Origin: an uncultured Bilophila sp. | GTDB taxonomy: Bacteria; Desulfobacterota; Desulfovibrionia; Desulfovibrionales; Desulfovibrionaceae | DNA length: 35,320 nucleotides | NCBI GenBank assembly: GCA_902373525.1 | Contig: CABKMN010000020.1 | Coordinates: forward strand, 1 to 35,320 | Direction of reading: 5' to 3' | Shown here: one piece after another, positions 23,562 to 31,489 of the stretch | Layout: the number at the start of each line of letters is the position of its first letter | How positions within the stretch are numbered: position 1 is the stretch's first letter | The notes under the pieces: generated by a model | The model's database searches: none | Told to the model about the DNA's origin: nothing | Seen by the model: only the letters and a program-made list of their open reading frames with translations | Made by a program: the position numbers and the translations under genes

Positions 23562-24470
23562 TTAAAGGGTGTTGAGGTTGTGCGGGCATTCGATGCCCGC
23601 CGTGCGCAGGGCGGCCCTGACGGAATCGGCCGTTCCCCGCATGCAGATGATCATGAGAGGGGTCGGAGCGGCTTCGCTCGGTTCCGTTTCAAACCCCTTT
23701 CCCGTATCCGAGACGAACAGGATACCGTTCCGGGCCCGGACGTACCCCTTGACGCGCAGCACGTTCCGGTCGGCACGCAGGACGCCGAGCAGGGTTTCCG
23801 CATCGGTCGGGACGGAGGCCAGCGAAAGGCAGTCCGGCCTGTTGTCGGGCGTGTTGAAGCCGAAGGCGAAGGCGGGAAGCCCCCTCGCCGGGCGGTCCGT
23901 ACCCTCGGGCTCGCCGTTCCGGCTTTCCAGAATGGGCACATCGGGTTCCCGACTGCGGATGTAGGCCCGGGCCGCCTCGCGCTCTTCCGGGCCGGTCATG
24001 TCGGCCTTGGTGAGGACGACGACGCTGGCCGAGGCGAGCTGGCGGGGGATGACCTCCAGCACATGCGCCAGCTTGAGGCTCTTGATCGGGTCGAACAGGC
24101 AGATGGTGGCGGTGTGGTCGAAACGGTCGGACAACCCCGAAAGGGCCAGCAGCCTGTCCACCGAGGCGGGATCGGACATGCCGGACGCCTCGACGATGAC
24201 GAGGTCCTCGTCCCGCCGCGACAGTTCCATGAGCGCCTTGACGAACGGTTCGCGCAGGCAGGAACAGAAGACGGAGCCTCCGCCGATTTCCACGACGACG
24301 CCGTTTTCGACGCCTCCCTTCCGAAGGACGGTGCCGTCCACGGGGACGTCCCCGAAGTCGTTCAGCAGAACGGCTATCCTGCGATCCGCGTATCGCCGGA
24401 GAAGCGACCGCAGGAACGTCGTCTTGCCGCTGCCGAGAAAACCGGAAAGAATGATGAGTTCCTTGCGCAT
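23562..24470 (-). CDS. CobW/P47K-type GTPase
   Basis: A 302-residue G3E-family GTPase. Walker A is GFLGSGKTT at about residues 9-17. The segment GGGSVFCSCLREPF holds the metal-chaperone cysteines (C-x-C, not the usual CxCC). VEASGMSDP and LTKADM complete the nucleotide site. Relatives act as metallochaperones or help load metal or corrinoid cofactors. In this operon it sits between the URO-D methyltransferase and mttC, so it may load zinc on the former or help the corrinoid protein; this is inference. It ends 11 bases before the mttC start, with TAA. Confidence 0.85.
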   Translation of the reverse strand: MRKELIILSGFLGSGKTTFLRSLLRRYADRRIAVLLNDFGDVPVDGTVLRKGGVENGVVVEIGGGSVFCSCLREPFVKALMELSRRDEDLVIVEASGMSDPASVDRLLALSGLSDRFDHTATICLFDPIKSLKLAHVLEVIPRQLASASVVVLTKADMTGPEEREAARAYIRSREPDVPILESRNGEPEGTDRPARGLPAFAFGFNTPDNRPDCLSLASVPTDAETLLGVLRADRNVLRVKGYVRARNGILFVSDTGKGFETEPSEAAPTPLMIICMRGTADSVRAALRTAGIECPHNLNTL

Positions 24471-24528
24471 GATTCTGATCCCGCCGGGTGGCGTCGTTGC
24501 CGAAAGGGGTTCCGGGCCGCGGAAAGCG

Positions 24529-25878
24529 TCAGCCCTTCAGTGCCTCTTCGATTTCCTCGCGGAGCTTTTCGACGGTGGGGATCAGGGAAATGTGCCTGAT
24601 CTCGCCGTTGATGAGCAACGAGGGCAGATTGGTGAGGCCGACCTTGGTCATGAAGGTGAGGCTTTCGGGGTTCATGATCGAGCGTTCGACCACGACGACC
24701 TTGTCGCCGTAGGGCTTCGCCGCGTCGTTGGCGGTGGCGACCATGTAGCCGCAGGCGGCGCAGGTCTTCGAATCTATCGTCACCGCTTCGATCAGCACGT
24801 GATCGAGGTTTGCGTAATCGGGCATTTCGATTTCGGGCAGATTGTCCTTGGCGACGTAGTTTTCGAGCGCCTTGCGGACGGCCTCGGCGTTGTGGACGGC
24901 CTGCCCGACGCCCACGAGGTTCGCGGCGGGCGCGTCGAAGGGGACGTCGCAGCCGGGAGCGAGGATGAAGCGCGTCGTGCCCATCTTGTCCATGAGTTCG
25001 ATGGCGGCCTTCTGGTTGTCCTGCTGGGTGCCGAGCAGCATGGTGATGGTCAGTTGCAGGTTGCCGGAGATGGTGATGCCGTGGGCGTCGGTGATCTTCT
25101 TGGCCTCCACGATGTCCACGTTTTCGTCGATGGCGATGCAGTCGGGCCGGGTGAGGCACATCGGCTCGATGTTCTTGGTGGCGTCCCCGCAGACGAAGAA
25201 GGAGGACGGGACGTTCCGTTCGCGCATGGAGGCGAAGAACTTCGAGTAGGGCTCGCTCAGGAACGTTTCGAACATGTCCGGCGAAATCTGGGAAACGAGC
25301 GGGTCCACGGCGGCGATGACGTCGCAGCCCGCCTCGATGTAGTACCCGGCGACCTGACGGACGACGTCCTCGCAGTAGTTCACGAGCGCCTTGACCCCGT
25401 CCTCGTTGTCGTACATGTCCATGAAGATGTCGGTCCCGCGCAGGTGCGAGGCGAGCGTGAACGGGCCGCACACGAGACCGTACATGGCGATGTCCGGCTT
25501 GGCCGCCTTGAAGCGCCGCATGACGTCGAGGATGAGCGGGATGCGCCCTTCGTCCTTTCCGATGCGCTTGGTGGGAATGACCAGCTCGCCGCTCAGGGGA
25601 TGCGTGCAGACCGTGGGCGGGGTGTTGTCGTACCATGTGAGATCGCAGCCGAGGATTTCCGCCTCGACCTGAAGGTCGAACATGGGCGTCATGCCGTCGG
25701 GCGAATACTGGGCCTCCGCCTCAAGGCAGCATTCGAACAGCTTGTCCGCGTCCTGAAACATCTCCTGCGCGGTATAGCCCTTGAGGTTGGCAATCTGGGA
25801 ACCGGTGTAGGGAACCCACGGAGTCCGTTCGACGGGGTGACCCTTCAGGACCTCTTGGATCAGAATGTTGCCGTGCAT
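24529..25878 (-). CDS. URO-D-family methyltransferase fused to a thioredoxin-like domain
   Basis: A 449-residue protein. Residues 1 to about 350 are a uroporphyrinogen-decarboxylase-type TIM barrel, the family of the MtbA/MtaA corrinoid:thiol methyltransferases. Residues 367-449 are a thioredoxin/glutaredoxin-like domain with CAAC at 373-376 and the cis-proline segment NLPSLLING. The usual zinc motif His-x-Cys ... Cys appears as Phe228-Val-Cys230 with Cys310, so the histidine is missing. It is first in the operon and presumably takes the methyl from MttC. Bilophila-type bacteria are not known to use coenzyme M, so the acceptor could be a folate, another thiol, or the attached thioredoxin domain. 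Ends in TGA. Confidence 0.8.
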   Translation of the reverse strand: MHGNILIQEVLKGHPVERTPWVPYTGSQIANLKGYTAQEMFQDADKLFECCLEAEAQYSPDGMTPMFDLQVEAEILGCDLTWYDNTPPTVCTHPLSGELVIPTKRIGKDEGRIPLILDVMRRFKAAKPDIAMYGLVCGPFTLASHLRGTDIFMDMYDNEDGVKALVNYCEDVVRQVAGYYIEAGCDVIAAVDPLVSQISPDMFETFLSEPYSKFFASMRERNVPSSFFVCGDATKNIEPMCLTRPDCIAIDENVDIVEAKKITDAHGITISGNLQLTITMLLGTQQDNQKAAIELMDKMGTTRFILAPGCDVPFDAPAANLVGVGQAVHNAEAVRKALENYVAKDNLPEIEMPDYANLDHVLIEAVTIDSKTCAACGYMVATANDAAKPYGDKVVVVERSIMNPESLTFMTKVGLTNLPSLLINGEIRHISLIPTVEKLREEIEEALKG

Positions 25879-26729
25879 TGAGCGCTCCTTGCTGCGAAAA
25901 GGGGTTATGGTGGGGCGGTTCGCCTTCCGGCGGAGGAAAGATATATTTGCCGTACGATATATATCTTCCGAACCGTTTGCGTCGAAAGGCCAGTTCCAAA
26001 ACCTGATCCGTATCTGGTTGTATTTTGTTGATATTCATCAACAAAAATTTTTCACGGTCTCCGCATCCCCGGAATGAACAGTCGTTTGGGATGCTCTTTC
26101 ATCTTGACAACCAATAAGATACAACATGTTATCAACTGTAGGACTCTGTGTGCGAAAAGATTGCTTTTGTGATATGCCGTCTGTTCCCGTCCGGAACGGA
26201 GCGGAAATGCGGAGCGCCCTTGGCTTTTTCCGGGCCGCGTCCTTGCGTGTCGTCTCGCTATAGATATATCTGTTGAGCAAGATTTATCCGATCGTCGGCA
26301 GGCTGTCCAGTGTTTTTTGAGAAGATATTCACAGAAAAGCGGTGAACAGGGGGTGTATATGTAGAAAAAACATTGAACTATAGTATGTTATAAAGATATA
26401 TCTTATTCGTTTTTCTTGCCCTCCGTTTGAGAGGAGGCTCTTCGCCGTATCTGGGGATATCTTGTAATAATCAGTTATTACGGTCTTTTTTTGTTTATCG
26501 AAAACAGGGGCAGAAACCCGTTTCGTGAGGGAAAAGCCCGCGCGCCGGAGACGGCGGGGCTCCCTTCAAGACCTTTTCGCCTTGAACAGGTCCGAAAGGG
26601 GCTGGCGCTTTCAGGGGATCACGCGATACTGTCTCGAAAAGGGAGCGGGTGTCGAAAGGGAGGGGGAACATCCGGGGCCGTCTTTCCGTCTGGGGGCGGC
26701 TGCGGATTCACTAGGGAAAACACGCGAAT
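25879..26729. promoter_or_regulatory. promoter region of the methyltransferase operon with multiple dyads
   Basis: AT-rich non-coding DNA between the minus-strand operon and the plus-strand alkyltransferase genes. Candidate operators are GATATATATC (25956-25965), CTATAGATATATCTG (26258-26272; minus strand CAGATATATCTATAG) and AAGATATATCTT (26393-26404). There is also a 10-bp dyad, TTTTGTTGAT/ATCAACAAAA (26023-26032 and 26037-26046), and GTAATAA/TTATTAC (26464-26481). A sigma-70-like plus-strand promoter, TTGACA (26104-26109), 17 bases, TGTTAT (26127-26132), is visible. No gene is supported here. Confidence 0.55.
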
Positions 26730-26954
26730 ATGAAGAAAGGCAAGGCTGAGGAACGCGGCCCGTCCCGGGTGCCGGCGCAGGCCGCCGGCGGTGCGGCTGG
26801 GCGCAACGCCGTTTCGAGTACCGTTTCCCGCCATCGTGTTGCCGGAACAAGCGGAAGCCTGACCGGGGATGCGGGCGCGTGGAGACGCAACGTGCTGGAG
26901 TGTGAAGGTGGGATGGGAAACCTGTTCGTCCCTGCCGGGGAGGCGATCCCGTAG
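26730..26954 (+). pseudogene. decayed C-terminal fragment of an Ogt alkyltransferase
   Basis: From 26772 the frame reads QAAGGAAGRN ... SRHRVAGTSGSLTGDAG ... LFVPAGEAIP. It lines up with the C-terminal end of the intact Ogt downstream (QAVGGAVGHN ... PCHRVVGATGSLTGYAG ... FFVPKKSTAP). The catalytic PCHRV is SRHRV, so the methyl-accepting cysteine is lost. No matching N-terminal half precedes it. It is a remnant of an earlier tandem copy. Ends in TAG. Confidence 0.8.
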
Positions 26955-26982
26955 CGGGAAGAAGCCCGTATTACAGGAGGAT

Positions 26983-27267
26983 TTGATTTATGAAATCCTC
27001 TCCGTCGTCGAGGAAATACCGGAAGGGCGCGTCGCGACGTACGGGCAGATTGCCAGACTGATCGGCAGAGACAAAAACGCCCGGCTTGTGGGAAAAGTTC
27101 TCAGTATGTCCGAGTATTATGGAGAATACCCGTGCCACAGGGTCGTCAACCATGCGGGACGGCTCGTGCCCGGATGGCCGGAACAGCGGCTGCTGCTGGA
27201 AGCGGAAGGCGTCGCCATGAAGGACGAAAGGCACGTTGCCTTGAGGAACGTTCAATGGGATTGCTGA
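26983..27267 (+). CDS. MGMT-family alkyltransferase-like protein
   Basis: About 94 residues, the DNA-binding and active-site domain of the O6-alkylguanine-DNA alkyltransferase family without the N-terminal domain. IPEGRVATYGQIARLIG is the helix-turn-helix part. YPCHRVVNHAGRLVPGW keeps the active-site Cys that many alkyltransferase-like proteins lack. The start is uncertain: AGGAGG (26975-26980) is only 2 bases before the in-frame TTG at 26983, and the well-spaced ATG at 26990 is out of frame. Either TTG is used or the start region is damaged. It ends 13 bases before ogt, with TGA. Confidence 0.65.
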   Translation: MIYEILSVVEEIPEGRVATYGQIARLIGRDKNARLVGKVLSMSEYYGEYPCHRVVNHAGRLVPGWPEQRLLLEAEGVAMKDERHVALRNVQWDC

Positions 27268-27280
27268 TGGAGGGAAACCA

Positions 27281-27820
27281 ATGATCGTTACGGCGTATTA
27301 CGAGAGCCCGATAGGACGCATGCTGCTTGCGGCGGATGGTGACGCCCTCGTCGGGCTCTGGCTGGAAGGCCAGAAGTATTTTGGCGATTCCCTGCACGGC
27401 GGGCACCGGGAACAGGACGATTTCCCGGTGCTGCTTCAGGCTAAGGACTGGCTTGACCGCTATTTTGCCGGGGAAAAACCGCGCATAGCGGAATTGAAGC
27501 TCGCGCCGGCGGGAAGTGCCTTCAGGAAGGCCGTATGGGAAAGGCTTTGCCGGATTCCCTATGGCGAAGTGACGACCTACGGGCAGATCGCCCGGCAAAT
27601 CGCGGCGGCCTACGGCAAGGACAGCATGTCCTCGCAAGCGGTGGGAGGGGCGGTTGGTCATAACCCCATCTCCGTCATCATCCCCTGCCATCGCGTAGTC
27701 GGAGCTACCGGAAGCCTGACCGGCTATGCCGGAGGGATCGCCAAGAAAATACACCTGCTGACCCATGAAGGGGCCTATGCGGAAGGGTTTTTCGTCCCGA
27801 AAAAGAGCACCGCACCGTAA
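27281..27820 (+). CDS. ogt: Ogt, methylated-DNA--protein-cysteine methyltransferase
   Basis: A 179-residue complete O6-alkylguanine repair protein. The N-terminal domain (YYESPIGRMLLAADGDALVGLWL) is followed by the DNA-binding helix IPYGEVTTYGQIARQIAAAYG, the arginine-finger region SSQAVGGAVGHNPI and the active site IIPCHRVVGATGSLTGYAGG. It removes methyl groups from O6-methylguanine, one per protein. It is just downstream of the smaller MGMT-like gene and probably co-transcribed with it. Proximity to a methyl-transfer operon may be chance. Ends in TAA. Confidence 0.95.
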   Translation: MIVTAYYESPIGRMLLAADGDALVGLWLEGQKYFGDSLHGGHREQDDFPVLLQAKDWLDRYFAGEKPRIAELKLAPAGSAFRKAVWERLCRIPYGEVTTYGQIARQIAAAYGKDSMSSQAVGGAVGHNPISVIIPCHRVVGATGSLTGYAGGIAKKIHLLTHEGAYAEGFFVPKKSTAP

Positions 27821-28218
27821 CGGCCCTGCGCCCCTGCAACCATGTGAGACGGCATTGCAGATCGTTCCGGCTTCCGGCGCAGGGCCTGTTCCGGGGACGG
27901 CTTGATGACCGGTGCGAACAGGGAAACTCCCGATCGGCAAACAAGGGGGCGGAACGGCGTGCGGAGGCACGGACCGCCGTTGCGCATGATTGGGATGGGG
28001 AAAGGCGTGCGCATGAAAAACCGCTCTTCGATCCTGTGCGGAACATGGTCGGAGAGCGGTTAAGCAGAAAAGGAAGGTCCGAACTATAGAAACGGTCTGC
28101 TTCAACAAAAAGGGAGGATACAAGAAGGAAAAACGGGAACACACCCGGACGACGCCGATCCCGAACGCCTTCCACATCTAAAAAACACCAAAGAAAATCC
28201 GTCGTTACAGTCTCTCGG

Positions 28219-28245
28219 TCATCTATTACCAATGGTAATAGATGA
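28219..28245. repeat. 12-bp perfect inverted repeat at the prophage edge
   Basis: TCATCTATTACC (28219-28230), spacer AAT, GGTAATAGATGA (28234-28245). It is a perfect dyad with a tight 3-base centre, more like a protein-binding site than a terminator. It lies about 120 bases before the integrase remnant. Confidence 0.45.
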
Positions 28246-28297
28246 ATAATTAGTAAATTCAATATATTATCGTCAAAAATTTTATCCTGAAAATCTA

Positions 28298-28319
28298 TTT
28301 TGGATAAGTTTTGGATAAG
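28298..28319. repeat. adjacent 11-bp direct repeat
   Basis: TTTTGGATAAG occurs twice head to tail at 28298-28308 and 28309-28319, just before the integrase remnant. It could be an integrase arm-type site or simple duplication. Confidence 0.45.
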
Positions 28320-28364
28320 CATCTAGCCTTCTTTTGTCGTATCCTATAACCTGTTCATATAAAT

Positions 28365-28800
28365 AGCGAAATTGAAAAATACATAAAAACCAAGTTCGAG
28401 GGCATCTTCTTCCGTCAGTCCGCCAAGCGCGATCCGCGCACCGGAGAGTACGACAAAATCTACTGCTTCTGGTACGCAGACCACGGGGTAAAGGGCACTG
28501 GAAAACCGTCGGCAGGCACAGCAAGGGCATCCGTCCGGCTACAGCCAGGAAGGAGTGGGCAAAGTTCCTTGCCGAGTTTGAGGCTACTGGCGTCAACCCC
28601 ATTGAGCGGGATAAAGTCACCATCGGGGACTTGGTGGATGCCTATCTTGAATGGGGCAGGAGCGAAGGGAAGTACGTTGACCAGCACTACAGTCAATACA
28701 GCGCCCACCTCAAGAACAAAATTCACGCTCTGCCGGTTGTCGAACTGACCCCGAATCTGCTCTCCAGTCTCAAGGCGCAGCCCCTGAAGACACCCACCGG
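28365..28800 (+). pseudogene. phage integrase N-terminal fragment with frameshift
   Basis: From about 28368 the frame reads EIEKYIKTKFEGIFFRQSAKRD, then KIYCFWYADHGVKG, like the N-terminal arm-binding part of tyrosine-recombinase phage integrases. Near 28490-28495 the frame shifts by one, and similarity resumes as HWKTVGRHSKGIRPATARKEW ... VNPIERDKVTIGDLVDAYLEWG. No ATG is in frame at the start and the catalytic domain is absent. At about 28800 it abuts an excisionase-like gene on the other strand, so a deletion joined two phage pieces. Confidence 0.7.
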
Positions 28801-29018
28801 GAATACGCCGGGCCGATACATTCCTGACGCCAGTAGGCGAGCGTCTTCTGGCGGATGCCGAACACTCTTTTCACATCTTTCGGGGCAAGTAGCTTTTTAC
28901 CTGATATTTCAGTAGAATATACCGTTTTTGCACACGCAGCGGCGCGGATGGCCTCAGTAATAAGCGAAAGCAGCTCTTCCGGCGCAGAACGTATGATGGT
29001 GCGGCCTTCAATTTCCAT
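28770..29018 (-). CDS. excisionase-like helix-turn-helix protein, probably C-terminally truncated
   Basis: 82 residues. The middle, ISGKKLLAPKDVKRVFGIRQKTLAYWRQECIGPAYSR, is an AlpA/MerR-like winged-helix motif as in phage excisionases. The usual continuation after PAYSR (a basic strand and a helix) is missing. The frame instead runs antisense through the integrase fragment for about 9 residues to a stop. AGGA lies 7-10 bases before the ATG. It is likely a remnant of a prophage regulatory region. Confidence 0.55.
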   Translation of the reverse strand: MEIEGRTIIRSAPEELLSLITEAIRAAACAKTVYSTEISGKKLLAPKDVKRVFGIRQKTLAYWRQECIGPAYSRWVSSGAAP

Positions 29019-29030
29019 AACTTATTCCTG

Positions 29031-29440
29031 CTAGTCAGAACTTTCTCCGGTACAGTTTGTATAATACTTTGAAATAAGTTCCAATATAGATTCATATTCG
29101 CTAGCAAACAGCATTTTTTCTTTGTGTCTTCGCACTCCACTGTAATTTATGTTAAGACATTCTCCTATCTCTCTGTCGCTTAATCCCTTAAGAATAAATT
29201 GAAAAACCTCTTTTCCTCTTGGTGTTAATTTGATATTCTGTGGTTTGAATTTTATTTTGTTAGTTATAAGATATAATATTTCAATACTGTTATGAACTTC
29301 AAGCGACTTTCTGATATTAACAAGATACCGATAAATCGTTTTTCGATCAATTGATAACGTATCGGCAATTTTTTGGGAGACATACCTTCTGCTATGCATT
29401 CAATGATCTTCCGTTGCTTCTTGGATAGCTGCCATGCCAT
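29031..29440 (-). pseudogene. LuxR-type regulator with N-terminal frameshift
   Basis: Two helix-turn-helix regions are visible. The first is SQKIADTLSIDRKTIYRYLVNIRKSLEVHN. The second, C-terminal, is LuxR-like: LTPRGKEVFQFILKGLSDREIGECLNINYSGVRRH. The natural start appears to be the ATG at 29440, with AGGAG 5 bases upstream, giving MAWQLSKKQRKIIECIAEGMS. That frame leaves the homologous one at a CCCAAAAAA run (29369-29377). An ATG at 29399 opens the rest in frame as a 122-residue protein, so a shortened product could still be made. It is AT-rich compared with its surroundings, which suggests transfer. Confidence 0.6.
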
Positions 29441-29548
29441 AATTACTCCTTAGAATATAGGGGAAATAAAAAAGCCCTATTGATCCTTTAGCATGGAGAA
29501 ATTATGGTGAGCAGTGGCGAAACTATGCAGAAAGGCTCATGGCTATGA

Positions 29549-29586
29549 AAAAAGCGTGAAACACGGGGGCATGTCTCACGCTTTTT
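29549..29586. terminator. bidirectional rho-independent terminator
   Basis: AAAAAGCGTGA (29549-29559) pairs with TCACGCTTTTT (29576-29586), an 11-bp stem with a T-run on either strand. It lies in a 284-base AT-rich gap between the LuxR-type gene and the SDR fragment. Confidence 0.75.
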
Positions 29587-29724
29587 GCACATGTATAAAT
29601 AGCTCTCAAAACATGTAAGAGGATTGAAGCGGAATTACATGGATATATAACATATTGTAAATATTATTATATCTATGCAAGAAATACCTGTTTTTAGAGA
29701 AATAGCCTCCTCTGCATTTATGGT

Positions 29725-30148
29725 TTATTTTTCTGGCCTCAACGGTCCATAGAAATAAGATGCCGTAGCGCCACCATCGATTAAAAAGTCCGCTCCGGTG
29801 ATGAATGCGCCTTTATCACTCATAAGCAACTCCGCGACATTGGCAATTTCATCGGCTGTTCCGGGACGTCCTGCCGGGCACTTGGCAAACATATTCTTGT
29901 AAAAATCGCCTCGCGGACCATTGAATTCATCAAGAGCCAGCGGCGTCACCACAATGCCGGGGGAAATGGAATTGATTCTTGCTCCTCTGGTTCCCCATTT
30001 GACGGCTTCGGCCATGACTCTTTTCACGTTGCAGCGTTTCGCCATCTGATAGGCGTGCAAGGTATCCCTGATGTTTTGAGGCTGAAGGACTTCAAGGGCA
30101 AGCAATTCTTCCGCAGGGGTTGTCGCAAGCTGTTCATCGATTTCCACG
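29725..30148 (-). pseudogene. short-chain dehydrogenase/reductase, C-terminal fragment
   Basis: About 140 residues of a classical SDR, beginning VEIDEQLATTPAEELLALE and containing GARINSISPGIVVTPLA, CPAGRPGTADEIANVAELLMSDKGAFITGADFLIDGGA. The NAD-binding TGxxxGIG motif and the catalytic Tyr-x-x-x-Lys are missing. Upstream of about 30148 the sequence becomes part of a phage tail gene on the opposite strand. The 5' half was therefore replaced by a recombination or insertion event. Ends in TAA. Confidence 0.8.
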
Positions 30149-30164
30149 CTGAAAGGAACAGTGA

Positions 30165-30988
30165 GAAACCGAGGCGCAGCGCGATCAGCCCGGCCTTGAA
30201 GCCGAGGAACGCCCTGCGCCCTGATCGTCAGATTCCCTTCCACCGCACCGGCGTCGACAAGATCGCCGGGGACATCGCGTTCGAGTTCGGGGCCAAGGAA
30301 TATGACCCGTTTCTCGAAGCGGCCCTTGCCGGAAACTAGACGGAAAACGTCCTGAAAGCAGGTGTCGCGGTTCATGCGTTCACGTTTGAGCGGGCGTTTG
30401 CCAATATCGGCCAGTACGCCACATATACCGGCTGTTTCGTCAATCAGCTTTCGCTTTCGGTGAAGCCCAATGAAATGCTTTCCGGCACGCTCTCCATTAT
30501 CGGGCTTTCCGGCGAGCGTGGCACCACGCCTCTTGCAGCCTCCTCCACTACCGGCAGGCGAAGCCGAACCTTTCGACAGCTTCAAGGGCTCACTCAAGAT
30601 CGACAATCAGGCGATCGCCGTCGTGACCGGCATTGATTTGACACTCGCCAACGGGATCGAGCCGCAGTACGCGATTTTCGACCGTTCGGCGAAGGCCGTG
30701 AGCTGGGGCCGGAGCACGCTTACCGGGACGCTTTCGGCGTTCTACGTCGACGGGAACCTTCCCGAGCTTTTCATCAACGATTCCCGTGTAAAACTGGAAT
30801 TCACCCTTGAGCGCGGCGAGTATTCGTACACGTTCCTTATTCCTTCCATCACGTTGACCGGCGCTGACGACGCAGTGCAGTCCGAAGGCCCGATCACACT
30901 GTCGGTTCCGTGGTCCGCCGCGCTTGACGCGACCCTCGGCACCAATTTTCAGATCACCCGCACCGTGCCCGCCGAACCCGGCGTGTAA
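30165..30988 (+). pseudogene. phage tail tube protein gene, decayed
   Basis: Similarity to siphophage tail tube proteins is readable in two frames. First comes NALRPDRQIPFHRTGVDKIAGDIAFEFG and YDPFLEAALAGN, then an in-frame TAG (30337-30339) where relatives have Trp, then TENVLKAGVAVHAFTFERAF and LSLSVKPNEMLSGTLSIIG. Near 30555 the frame shifts, and SLKIDNQAIAVVTGIDLTLANGIEP ... RVKLEFTLERGEYSYTF runs to TAA at 30988. The 5' end is lost at the junction with the SDR fragment. One amber, one frameshift and a missing start argue for a pseudogene. Confidence 0.7.
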
Positions 30989-31016
30989 ACCTTCATCTAT
31001 ATATAAGGATAGAGCC

Positions 31017-31445
31017 ATGACCAAAGCTACGGAAACCGCCCTTGCCGTCCCCTTTGACTTCACCACCCGCGACGTCGCCCAAAAGGCCGAAGAAGGGGCC
31101 GAGCTCGAAGTGCTTGATCCCGTCACCGGCGACGGCGTGGGCGTCTTCATCACTCTTGCCGGTGCCGATTCCGCCATTCACCGCAAGGCCACGGCCACGA
31201 TCGCCAAGCGCCGCTTGAGCAGTATGAAGGGGTTCCGCAACAAGGGGTTCGATCCTGAAAAGCTCGATGCCGAAAGTGTCGAGGTGCTCGCAGCCTGCAC
31301 GCTCGACTGGAAGGGGGTCGTCGTTGACGGCGCGCCTCTTCCGTGCAGCCGCGACAACGCGATCATGCTGTACACCCGGTTCCCGTGGCTGCGTGAGCAA
31401 GTTGACCAGTTCGTCAGCGACCGCTCGGCTTATTTGCAGGACTGA
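31017..31445 (+). CDS. phage tail assembly chaperone (lambda G-like position)
   Basis: 142 residues (MTKATETALAVPFDFTTRDVAQKAEEGAELEVLDP... is not quoted in full here). It lies between the tail tube gene and the tape measure gene, where tail assembly chaperones are encoded in siphophages. Its small acidic character and the segment EVLAACTLDWKGVVVDG fit that group. The ATG at 31017 follows AAGGATAGAG. The next frame (31490) is -1 relative to this one and is open back to 31406, so a lambda G/GT-type frameshift product is possible. Ends in TGA. Confidence 0.65.
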   Translation: MTKATETALAVPFDFTTRDVAQKAEEGAELEVLDPVTGDGVGVFITLAGADSAIHRKATATIAKRRLSSMKGFRNKGFDPEKLDAESVEVLAACTLDWKGVVVDGAPLPCSRDNAIMLYTRFPWLREQVDQFVSDRSAYLQD

Positions 31446-31489
31446 CCGGGGCGCTGTGCGAAGCCGTCCGGGTTTGGGTATCCCGGATC

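Larger units (their letters stand above)
27821..28364. other. intergenic region between ogt and the prophage remnant
   Basis: GC-rich at first, then AT-rich from about 28200. A 9-bp stem, AACCGCTCT (28019-28027) with AGAGCGGTT (28053-28061), is followed by a T-run only on the minus strand. A terminator for a minus-strand gene no longer present is possible. A 12-bp dyad and an 11-bp direct repeat further right are listed separately. No gene is supported. Confidence 0.4.

Noticed and set aside
28298..28319. CRISPR array or origin iterons
   Set aside because: Only two adjacent 11-bp copies without spacers; too few for either.
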